Shown piece after piece: positions 20,553 to 29,395 of a DNA stretch of 64,000 nt. The stretch covers positions 806,001-870,000 of the forward strand of contig JANVFP010000003.1 of assembly GCA_027919835.1 (NCBI GenBank). Reading direction: 5' to 3'. Source of the stretch: Lentinula raphanica (taxonomy: Eukaryota; Basidiomycota; Agaricomycetes; Agaricales; Omphalotaceae). The stretch's first letter is position 1; every line of letters starts with the position of its first letter. The position numbers and the translations under genes were made by a program. Under the pieces are notes generated by a model that saw nothing but the letters and a program-made list of their open reading frames with translations, searched no databases and had not been told where the DNA came from.

Positions 20553-21827
20553 TCATTCTTCCGAGTATCTGGACAGGGAGATACCATGAAGCTCTGGAAG
20601 GAGAGAGTGGTGAGCATTCCAAATGTTGAGAAACATGTTGAGCGCCCCATAGTCGAAGAAGAGAACGATCTGAATTGGATCGTTGTCGTGAGAGGATCGA
20701 TGCTGAGCAGTGAACTGTGCCGAACAAGGCAGCGGGAGCAATTGAGAGTTGTTCAGCATAGCAAAAAGTGTGCGCCAGCGATCAATCATTTGAATGATTG
20801 ACGTCGGAGAGCTGGGCAGATGCCAGTATGCGGGAGCCGTAAGGAGTGCCGCTTGGGACAGGCTCCGCGCGGGGTTCAGGCAAGGTTTCTTGTGAGGTGG
20901 AGGTACGAGGGGTTCTGGTGAAGCGGATAGAGACGAAACCGGTGAGACCAGGTCATCCGATAAGCATTCAATGAGAGAACATCTGGGAGCCATCACTGGT
21001 GCCCAGGGTAGATTCGGTGGAAGAGAGGCGCTGGCGCCAGAAGACAAGGGCGGGGTGCCGGACAAGATTTTCGCCTCAATGAGACAGAGGGATGCAGCGG
21101 AGGACTTGATCTCCTGTTCGAGAGCCAGTAGCTGAAGTTGAACATCAGCGAGGTTGGAGTCGTACCGCGCATAACGATCTGCGGCCTTCTCTCTTGTGCG
21201 ACTCGGTCCACCCTCCACCGAGGTGAATGAAGGAGAAGCAGAGGCTGGTGTAATTGAAGAAGAGGAGGCAATAGTGGTGATTGACCGTTTAGGTTCCCCC
21301 TTTCTCTTTTGCGATGTAGAGAACCTACCACCGGGCCCACGTGGTACCTCATGTGAAGGCAAAGGCGTGGATGAGGTTGAGGGAGGCGAGATGATCAGGG
21401 AGGAAGAGGAGCGAGACGCCAGAGGCTTTGGCGGCAAAGGAGCACTGGGTCTGAAAGAGAAGTGAATGGCCCCCTTGGAGTCATCCCGACGAGTGATAAT
21501 GGGAAAGTCCGGGGAGCGCAAAGGGAGTTGTAAAGGTGAGGATGGGAGAGTGGGTACCTCTGCTTCTGCACTGCTTTCTGGTTCAGGCAACCATAGCCCG
21601 TCGGTAGCGTCGTTGGTGGACTCATCCGCAGCTCGTGCAACCTCATTCGCAGTGGCCGTAGGGTTGGTGTCGGAAGAGCCCAAGCTGACACCTTCAGCAT
21701 CCTCAACGTCCTCTTCATAGTCGACAGGGGTGGCAAATTCTACGTCGTCGTCCACGATATCCATTGTGTGTAGGGTGGGAGATGATGAGGCGGGAAGGGC
21801 CAACATGCCGATATAAGAGAACAACAA
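20553..21827 (-). CDS. LINE ORF1-like protein
   Basis: 424 residues immediately upstream of the endonuclease. Acidic N-terminus (DIVDDDVEF, DYEEDVEDAEG), Ser/Pro-rich middle, basic QKRKGEPKRS, and a short helical stretch DSNLADVQLQLLALEQEIKSSA about residues 225-250. No CCHC knuckle or RRM is apparent, so assignment rests on position. A later ATG at 21764 (MDIVDDD) may be the real start. The ORF is intact although ORF2 is not. Confidence 0.6.
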   Translation of the reverse strand: MLFSYIGMLALPASSSPTLHTMDIVDDDVEFATPVDYEEDVEDAEGVSLGSSDTNPTATANEVARAADESTNDATDGLWLPEPESSAEAEVPTLPSSPLQLPLRSPDFPIITRRDDSKGAIHFSFRPSAPLPPKPLASRSSSSLIISPPSTSSTPLPSHEVPRGPGGRFSTSQKRKGEPKRSITTIASSSSITPASASPSFTSVEGGPSRTREKAADRYARYDSNLADVQLQLLALEQEIKSSAASLCLIEAKILSGTPPLSSGASASLPPNLPWAPVMAPRCSLIECLSDDLVSPVSSLSASPEPLVPPPHKKPCLNPARSLSQAALLTAPAYWHLPSSPTSIIQMIDRWRTLFAMLNNSQLLPLPCSAQFTAQHRSSHDNDPIQIVLFFDYGALNMFLNIWNAHHSLLPELHGISLSRYSEE

Positions 21828-22187
21828 GGATCAGGGGTGGAGGAGTCAGACTATCAGAAGTCTGAGATGGCCCACGATGACGACTGGAAGGAGCAGGGAC
21901 GATGCGGCAGAAAAAGGCAAAAAATTGAGAAAAAGGGGGAGGTAAGTGAAAATTTTTGTGGGGACTGTTGAAGACGCTGTGTACTCGAGGAGGAGACACC
22001 TTGTGAGGGACAGTGCTAACAGGAACCGGCCCAGGAGCGAGGAGAGTTGTTAAGGGCACCGAAAAGCAGGGAGTAGATGAGGAAGCGAGGTGCAGAAGAA
22101 CTCAGACCGAGTCTAATGCTCTCCACAGTGACGAAGATCTAATAGGGTGATCTGTAATTCCAGTGGTGCGAATCGACGTCTGAGGTG

Positions 22188-22670
22188 TCAAGACGTCCTT
22201 AGCTGTCTTTTATCCGACGTTAGCTGGGCAGTCGTGTCAGTTTGTGCTTTTTTCGTCAATTTTTGGGTTAGGCGCCCGTTTGATGGTGGTGGTTGAAAGG
22301 TATAGGGTAGGTGTAGTATTGCATTCAAAATACGGTCCGGGTCATCATCGAGCAAGAGATTATTGAGAGAAGAACAGCCAGAGTTGATTAATTGATTGTT
22401 GACAGGACAGCTACAGTGACCAGTCGTGCCACGGTACGCACAACGATGGGCGACAGAAATGACAAGTCCCTGGCCAGCAGAGTGGATGACTATTGTGCAA
22501 TGTGCGGGAGGTGGGAAGACGAAGATTTGGGCAGGATGGGTGCCAGTATGACCTGGCATGACGGCGTCGGGGGAAGATGGTTTATTGCAAAAAAAAAAAA
22601 AAGCTGTGAAAAACTTTGCTCTCTTATTAGCCAATTTCCGACAACTATATGTAAATAATGAAAGACTCAA
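22188..22670 (-). other. Unassigned reading frame at the LINE 5' end
   Basis: 160-codon frame on the same strand as the LINE and upstream of ORF1. It includes a His/Cys-rich stretch (HCTIVIHSAGQGLVISVAHRCAYRGTTGHCSCP). I cannot tell whether it is coding or part of the LINE 5' UTR. An A14 run (22589-22602) on the plus strand lies inside it, which argues against a conserved protein. Confidence 0.25.
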
Positions 22671-22799
22671 AAGGTGCTATGAAAAGAATCAAAAGATTCA
22701 GAGAGTTGCAAAAAACATGGCAGGTCAGTGAACACTGAATGGATGTTAAGATGTTGACCATCGGGGCGCTTAGCGCTCGTAGTCCTTCAACGTCAACCA

Positions 22800-23539
22800 C
22801 CGTAACGGAGGACATTCACACCAGCGACAACTTAAATGAAAGTAGAGTAGAGGTAGAGTAGAGGTAGATCAGAGGTAGATCAGAGGTAGAGGTAGGAAGT
22901 AGAGCTTCCCTCTCTACTCTGAGGGTGGCTTTCAAAAGTAGAGCTCCACCGTAGCTGAATCAACTGGAGTCACATTGCCGAAATAACACAGTTGCCGGCG
23001 GCCGCTCAGAGCCATTTGGTCTTTGTACCTTGCTCACACCAATGGCCGGATAAGAACAACGTCGTCGAACCTTGAAGATGCATCTTCATACATATTTATG
23101 CAGCGTTGCACAAAGTCTCAAGAAAAGAAAAGAAATCATTCAGTTGCTGACTGTGGAAATGCCGGATGACTGCAGCACCAAATATTGCTATTTATAATCT
23201 CTGGCAATAGTATTGGGAGATAGCTAGTAGTGTTGGGACTCTCAGTGAGAGGGTCTCTTCCAAGATGATACTTAGAAGCAAATGCAGATCCTCAAACAGT
23301 GAGTACCGTCCAGTCGGCGGTGTTCAAGCTTTTGGCAGGCTCGCCGTCAAGCGGCGAGCATGAATGCCGGTGGTGGCCGAAATACAGCACTCCGGTGAGC
23401 GCTTATGTACTTGTGCTTTGAACTCAGAAGTAGAGGCTTGGTAGAGGCATCGTAGGATCTACTCCTAGCAGCTTCTCTACTTAAAACTCCACCTCTACTT
23501 TGCTTCGTTTTCGCTGGTGTGAAAGCTCTGCCGTAACGG
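22800..23539. mobile_element. Non-autonomous DNA element with terminal inverted repeats
   Basis: About 740 bp bounded by imperfect inverted repeats of some 30 bp. The left end reads CCGTAACGG, six bases, then TTCACACCAGCGA; the right end, reverse-complemented, reads CCGTTACGG, six bases, then TTTCACACCAGCGA. Inside each end are GTAGAG/GTAGAGG repeats in opposite orientation (22843-22910 and 23420-23510). No ORF of note. I could not identify a target duplication, so the superfamily is open. Confidence 0.6.
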
Positions 23540-24063
23540 GCTCATCAATGAAACTTTGGACTTTCTGATTGAAACATACTCTACCAGTGAACAACACAGT
23601 CAAAGTTTATGTATTCTGCTCTCAATCTCCTCTGAGCGTTCATAGGTCAGAAAACAACGGTTGTCGCTGCTCAGAATCAGATATCAGATCAGGTCTATGG
23701 TCTTCGAAAGTGAATTCATTTTCTTGAATGCAGTGGCCTCAAGGCTCAGAGTCAGGGATGGAAAACCCCACTGGATGTTCCTGCAGAACCGCCTCAATCA
23801 TGGTCTTGAGGCACCCTACTACCTTTTTAACCTTATGTACAGTACACTCATTCGGATGAATAACGACAGATGAAGATTCTCAGAGAGTGAAACAATAGAT
23901 GAAATTAGACGGACACCTCGTTGAAAGAACTTGAGTGCTACTACTCCTGCGACTCGGTGGGAGTACTGGGTCCAAGGCCAGAAGAATCAATGGGCTTCGC
24001 TACAAAGTCATGTCAATCCTACGCGCGGGTGTCCATGATAAGTCACTCACTGCGTTGAATCCC
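23540..24063. other. Intergenic, 3' flank of copy B
   Basis: 23930-24063 matches the 3' flank of copy A (8735-8930), including the relic of the last family intron and exon. The rest shows no gene. Confidence 0.5.
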
Positions 24064-25618
24064 TTAAGTCTTCCTACGCTTACTAGATGTGCCTTTCTGA
24101 GCGTTGGCCCTTCCCGCCGCCCTTTCCTTTTGAGCTGAAGCGGCCTCAGCAACTCTAGCCCTTTTAGCCGCGTTTTTAGCCTCTTCAGCTTTGATGTCCT
24201 CCTCCCGTTTGGCTTCGATACCATCCCAAATCTCTTTCCATTCATACCAGACATTCACAACGTACTCCGACCCCCCAACATAGTGCACAGCGCAATCAAC
24301 ATATTCAAAACTACCTTCAATCTTATTCGTCCTACCGCATGCGACCCTGAGTTGTTCAAGATCTCCCAGAGTTCCGAAAACCTCTTTCCTTGAGTCTTCA
24401 TCCAGTCTTACACGTGTTTTGAGGGTTGTGTAATATTGAGGGCTAAAGCCCGACGACTCTGATGAACCACTATGTGACTGCCAAGTGTGAAGTTGAAAGG
24501 GGGGCTTCTCTGCTGTGTCCGCCGGTTTGACGATCGATGGATAATCAAAACAGTGGTCGTCTATCATGAAGACATATATATCATCATGCCGATGTAAAGA
24601 TGCCGCGGTTCTCCAACGATTTGTTGACGGATTTATACGACCAAACCTCAATTGACTGGTTCGAGAGTTTGAAGGATGAGACTCAGAGTCTGATATGGTT
24701 GAATTAGCTTTTATAGACCAGAATTTAGTTTTATCCAAACCTACCACAAGCCGGTTGCACAATCTGGACGGGAGCAGCAGGAACAGGAGCGGGTTGCACC
24801 ATCTGAGCGGGAGGAGTGGCAGGAGCAGGAGAACCGGGAGCAGGAGCAACAACACTCGGAGGAGCAGGAGGAGCAGCAGAAGCGGACTGAGAGGATGATA
24901 CTGCGCAGGTTAATCCTGCTGCCCTTTGCATATATATAGTAAGACACTCACTAGCGTTATCTTTGTATCTTCCCCAATTTTCATCCAATATACGGTGCTT
25001 ATCCTGACTCACGACATACGGCTTCATGATAACCAGAGCGCAATCGATGTATTCCAAGTCATTTACAAAGCCATTTGGTCGCTTGCACTCTTTTCTGAGA
25101 TAGCTCAGGTCTCTCAAGGATGCAAAAGCCTTGGTTCTGACCTCATCCGAGGCAAACTCCACGGCAACCTCCAAGGACAGGAAATATCGCGAGTACTGGC
25201 TGGAATCTGGGACAGGGGAGCTCGATGTCATGAATTTCAATGATGGGAGATCGAAGAATTCTGTTCCAACAAGAAGGCCCGCAGAACCAGGAGTAGAATG
25301 TGGTTCGCTTCGGAGAAGATAATGACCATCCGGTCCTACACGACCGATCTGTAGAAGCTCAGGCTCGGAGAACTGTTGTCGGCGTTGCAAGTGAGGCCTA
25401 TGATAGTCTGGACCTGGTAGAGCTTTATTAGCCTCTCACAAAACAAGACGTAGTTAGATCAACCTACCGTTATCTTCCCTGCGCGCGATCTGGTTATGAG
25501 ATGCAGGGGTACTTTGGAGTTGGGAAGAAGGGGTACTTGGCATAGGACGGGCAACGGCGAATGGACCGAGGAGCGCAGTAGCCAGAACATAGATGGATAG
25601 CAAAGTTCGGATTGGCAT
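24064..25618 (-). CDS. Secreted modular family protein, copy B (two domains)
   Basis: Four exons, complement(24064..24689, 24745..24900, 24952..25413, 25468..25618), 464 residues; every intron is phase 1 and 51-55 nt. Exon 1 encodes a signal peptide (MPIRTLLSIYVLATALLGPF, AVARPMP) and ends at QIARREDN, which contains a possible Kex2-type dibasic site. Exon 2 is one whole domain: LLQIGRVGPDGHYLL, LLVGTEFFDLPSLKF, RYFLSLEVAVEF, ASLRDLSYLRKECKRPNGF, YIDCALVIMKPY. Exon 3 is a Pro/Ala/Val/Gln linker (PAPGSPAPATPPAQMVQPAP). Exon 4 is a second, divergent domain (LRFGRINPSTNRW, HCFDYPSIVKP, FGTLGDLEQLRVACGR, FEYVDCAVHYVGG) plus a basic Ala-rich tail ending SSKRRKT. Predicted secreted; function unknown to me. 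The only apparently intact two-domain copy here. Confidence 0.75.
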
Positions 25619-25935
25619 CGTCGACCAAGACTCGATTGTTACTATGATTTTGAAAGGACTCGAAAGAGCTGATTGTCAAAAGAAGGACCACTAGGGCCTA
25701 AGTCGTGTCAAAGTTCAATCTTTGTGCCCGTTTTTTCAAACAGCGAAAATACGTACAACGATGGGGTGACACAAGTCTCTGACCAGCAGATATTGTGATG
25801 CTAAAGGCGGAAGAATATAGTACTTGAGATTCAAGTAAGACTGTGGTGAAACCTGAGAAGGTGGAAGAAGATGGAAGAATCAAGTAATGTAGCCTAAGTG
25901 ATGACTTGACGATGGTAGATGGTGGTTACTTGGCT
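25619..25935 (-). promoter_or_regulatory. Promoter/5'UTR block of copy B with 5'UTR intron
   Basis: Matches 4567-4875 upstream of copy A. It contains TATCTGCTGG (complement of 25783-25792) and a probable 59-nt 5'UTR intron, complement(25698..25756), from GTACGT to CTTAG. The same arrangement precedes copies C and D. Confidence 0.65.
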
Positions 25936-26823
25936 GATGTCGATGAGAGCTGATGTCGCGCAGTGTTGCGCGTGGATCATTGCCATCTAGTACTCTCCTT
26001 CCGTCTCCTTCCGTCGGGAGCTTCGGCTCTGCTTGCACAGGCTTCAACACTCTTCAACACTACCAGTACAACCTGCGTTTCAGGTTCCCTGCCTCAAGTA
26101 TTGAGCTGAACCGACTTGTTCTTGTTGATATCCTGCAGTGGTCCCGGCAACAATGTTCAATAACAACGTTGATGTTGAAATGTAGGACGTGTCAGATACG
26201 GTCACCACTGAAGATTCCGGGCGACCGACTCGAGTTGTTCTTTTTCAATCCCATACATTTTAGAAACGAACCCGAAACGGGTGACTCGCATGAGGGATAG
26301 CCAACGCAGATTCGAGCTATGACGATTACCAGTGGGCCGACTGATCTTTCGTCCCCTGGGTCAAAGCAAAAAGTGAAATTTGTTCATAAACGAAGCATCT
26401 ATGAAGATAAGTTAACTACACTATGTTACAAAATCGATCAGTGTCTAGTCTCTAGAACGACAGACGGGAATTGTATAAATAGTCTAAGCGAAGCGAACAT
26501 GTATCGAATGAGGTACATATGAAGAAAGTTGAAGTAGTAATATCGATAGAGGGACGAAAAATGGAAATAGTATTGAGAAGATGTAAATACGATGCCCGCT
26601 TTGTCGATGTCGATGACAGTATACGATCTCTCTAACAAGACCCGGACCAAAAGAAAAGCCACAGACTACCGCCCCAGGGGGATCGTCCTCACCAGCGTTC
26701 AAAAAGCTCAAAAGAGGGAGATATCTGTGAGCCCCAAATGCCCTTCCATCATGTACTGGCGCAGCGAGTCTAATAGTCTAATTATTACTCAGAGATGAGT
26801 GGTTTGAGTTTGACGAACGTACC
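25936..26823. other. Intergenic between copies B and C
   Basis: No gene recognised. Short frames at 25953-26300 and 26438-26711 have no conserved motifs. Confidence 0.45.
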
Positions 26824-28077
26824 ACTAGTTTTGTTCTTCTGCATGGGATACACCCATGAGTGTTTCGATATTCTTCCAATTGGTGACCAATGAGTGACGG
26901 TCCTCATCCAAGACGTACTGTCCAAGGTACTGCATCACGGCGCATTGAAGGTAATCGAACCCATTCGGGTCTTCAAACCCTGTCCTTTGGTTGTCTGTGC
27001 GTGAGATGAGATTCGTAGAACCTGGAAAACACGATTTTTTCTCGCGACCATGGAGAATTGTGCAACCCCCAAATAGTGGTAAAAGTTTGGGCTCTGAAAC
27101 AATACTGCTTCTGGGTGACGGATGGGGTTGGTAATTCGTGGAAATGGGTGTGGATTGGGTGGCTTTGCTGCAGGGGAAAAGAATATATCTTCATTCCCGA
27201 TGAGGAGTACCGCAGCATAAGTGACACCGGCAGGCAGCGGATCAGTGTTGGGAACCCATGAACCGTCCGGTCTTATACGAGCCATCATCAAAGGTAGACG
27301 CAGTGGAAGCCTCACTAAGTTAGCTATAGGTATCTGTTAATCTATGTGCGTGCGCGGAAGGAGTCATCTCATGTAACTCACCTAAGTCAGCCGTCCGATC
27401 CGCCATGTATCTATTCAAGCGACGACTCATTCTGGAACGGTCATCTGGCTTGACGTAGTCACGGTCTGAAGTCTTCAGCCAGTTCGCAATGCAAACAAGG
27501 TAATCAATGTTTTTGTAGAGGAACTCCTGCATATGGCATTTCTCCCGGACCCAAAAAGGGTTCGTCAGATTCCGAAAGACCGCGTTTCTTTCCTCCCCTG
27601 AGCCAAAGTAGGCTTTTGCTAAAGGCTGGAAATAATTGTAGTCGTTGGGCGTTGGGGCCCGGGGAATATGTGGCAGCCTCAAGCGGTAGGCCGAAATGAG
27701 GTCGAGATATACGAACTGTCCGATGCGGAGGGCATCATATTCATTTGGAGAACCGGTGCGTGGGCTGCGCAGGGAAATCATATGAGGCGGTAAACTGGCA
27801 TCGAGACGACCGATACTGATGAGTAGAGGTTCTAAAGGCTGACGCGGAGGGTCTGGGGAGTTCATCACATCATTCGCTTAGCTTCGGATATGTTTAGATG
27901 TAGTTCAGTCAACCTACTAGGATTATCTGCCCGGGGCGCAATCTGACTACTGTTAGGGGGCGTGGCAGGAAGTGATGGAGGCTGAGATGAAGGGGTGGGC
28001 ATGGGATGAACAACGGCGCATAAGCCGAGAAGCGCAGTAGCCAGAAGAAATACGGAGAAGGAATTCCGAGTCGGCAT
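26824..28077 (-). CDS. Secreted modular family protein, copy C (second domain frameshifted)
   Basis: Three exons, complement(26935..27323, 27382..27852, 27918..28077), as encoded 339 residues; introns phase 1. Exon 1: signal peptide MPTRNSFSVFLLATALLGLC, then VVHPMP and QIAPRADN, where the dibasic site of the other copies is changed to APR. Exon 2: a divergent domain (LLISIGRLDAS, FVYLDLISAYRL, ERNAVFRNLTNPF, VREKCHMQEFLYKNIDYLVCIANWL). Exon 3: a domain starting MARIRPDGSWVPNTDPLP and FYHYLGVAQFSMVARKNRVFQVLR, after which the annotated frame loses similarity and stops at 26935. The expected continuation (GFEDPNGFDYLQCAVMQYLGQYVLDEDRH) is intact in another frame down to a stop at 26824, so about one base is missing or extra near 27.0 kb. 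Either a decaying gene or a sequence error. Confidence 0.65.
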
Positions 28078-28521
28078 CGTCAACGAGAAAATTTGAGCGG
28101 GTTGTGTCGGAACAGTCGAAAAGAGTTTTGAAAGCTAGATTTGTTCAGTAAGAGGCAAGCTACTTGATACAGCGATGAAATATGATACGTACAACGATAG
28201 ATGAAGCAAGGCTCTGGCCAGCAGATATTGTGTTGGAAGGTGGAAGTAGAAGGAATTCGAGCAAGAGGGTAGACGCAGTGAAGGTGAAAGTCTGGGAGAA
28301 GGGGGGAAATTTCGTTTCTGAGGGCTTTCTACACGAACCTATTGAACATCTCGTCGTTTCATGTGGCATGAGGCTCAACCGATAGGGGGGATTAAGTATA
28401 GGATCAGATTGAGCGAAATATGTATGGACCAATTTTTCGTGATTCGGATCAAAGGATACACAAGTCGATGCACTTGAAAATCTCTTGAAACTTGAAAGAG
28501 TTTCGCCTTCGAAGCAGGTAG
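28078..28521 (-). promoter_or_regulatory. Promoter/5'UTR block of copy C
   Basis: Contains the family motif TATCTGCTGG (complement of 28228-28237) and a probable 68-nt 5'UTR intron, complement(28135..28202), from GTACGT to ATCTAG. It aligns loosely with 35.3-35.75 kb upstream of copy D, including AAGCCCT(T/C)(C/A)GAAACGAA. Confidence 0.55.
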
Positions 28522-28529
28522 ATTTACAT

Positions 28530-28986
28530 TAGTGCTGGGTAAAATTCAACTTGTGGCAGTAAAAAATGTAAGGGTCCTGCGAGGACCATTGTAAGGCTTT
28601 TTTTACAGTGTAAGTTTGTAAAAAATCGCGCGCGCAGCGCGGAAAATTTTACAGGTTTTTTACAAATTTTACATGTAAAATATGGATGTAAATAATGTAA
28701 ATTTGCGTGTCAAGTATGTCAGTCCACAGTGGACTACCTCCTGCATTGACCTGAGTCCCCTTGAGTTCATTGTCATCCATAGCTACCCTTGTTGGCTGAT
28801 GATCTGCTGGTGATTCATGCACCTTGATAGCGGCACAGCCTGCCCTGAGCTAGGTATATATGATGAATATTTACAGGTATTTTACAGGACAATTTGGGGG
28901 GTTTCAGTAAAAAATGTAAATTTACATGTAAAAAACCTGTAAAAAATGGATTTGTAATTTACAAGCTTTACATTTACCCAGCACTA
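28530..28986. mobile_element. hAT-type MITE
   Basis: 457 bp with inverted ends TAGTGCTGGGTAAA and TTTACCCAGCACTA, flanked by a perfect 8-bp duplication ATTTACAT (28522-28529 and 28987-28994). TAGTGCTGGG ends with an 8-bp duplication are diagnostic of hAT elements. The interior is AT-rich with repeated TTTTTTACA/TGTAAAAAA words and has no ORF, so it is non-autonomous. It splits the upstream region of copy C. Confidence 0.92.
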
Positions 28987-28994
28987 ATTTACAT

Positions 28995-29250
28995 ATTCAT
29001 GATGTTTCTGTGCAGCTTCTGAAAGCATAATACTGAAGAATGAGCCGGGCAATCGTGAGGGTAGACAGCAGTGGCCAAAAGTTCGAACACACCTTCAAGA
29101 TATTCCTCCCCCGACGGGGCCTTGTGCTTGTGGCATCCTCCTGCATACAATTCAGTATATCTCTCGCCGATCCGGCTCCTGCGACATTTCCTTTCATACA
29201 ACGATCTTGAGCATAGCCTGCTCGAGCTTCAGTTGCCAAACAACAGATTA
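28995..29250 (-). repeat. Diverged repeat shared with 34.86-35.25 kb (inverted)
   Basis: Reverse complement matches the region upstream of copy D, for example ATGAAAGGAAATGTCGC versus ATGAAAAGAAAATGTCGC and GCTTTCAGAAGCTGCACA versus GTTTTCAGAAACTGCACA. Without the hAT insertion it would lie about 460-720 bp upstream of the copy C start, similar to its place in front of copy D. Best explained as old upstream sequence shared by both copies. Confidence 0.65.
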
Positions 29251-29395
29251 TCGCTTACAAGTTCCATAGATAGCAATAAGCAACAAAGTAGAAAGAGAGA
29301 AGGCGTAGTATTTGAAAGACCTAGCAAAGCGATATATGAGAACGCACACATAAACATAGATAAGACCATAAATCGTCAAGAAATCGTCAAAGGCA

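Larger units (their letters stand above)
16200..22670 (-). mobile_element. Decayed LINE (non-LTR retrotransposon)
   Basis: On the minus strand the element runs ORF1 (21827-20553), AP-type endonuclease (20393-19497), RNase H (about 19470-19030) and reverse transcriptase with a C-terminal CCHC (18.95-16.44 kb). The RNase H domain precedes the RT, whereas most LINEs have it after. Damage seen: an in-frame TGA after the endonuclease, a 17-bp tandem duplication at 19120-19153 in RNase H, a 28-bp duplication starting 18911, and a single-base frameshift near 18.41 kb. The 3' end near 16.2 kb is followed by a CTTCCTTCCTTCC repeat; no poly-A tail and no target duplication were found, so both ends are approximate. 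Confidence 0.85.
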
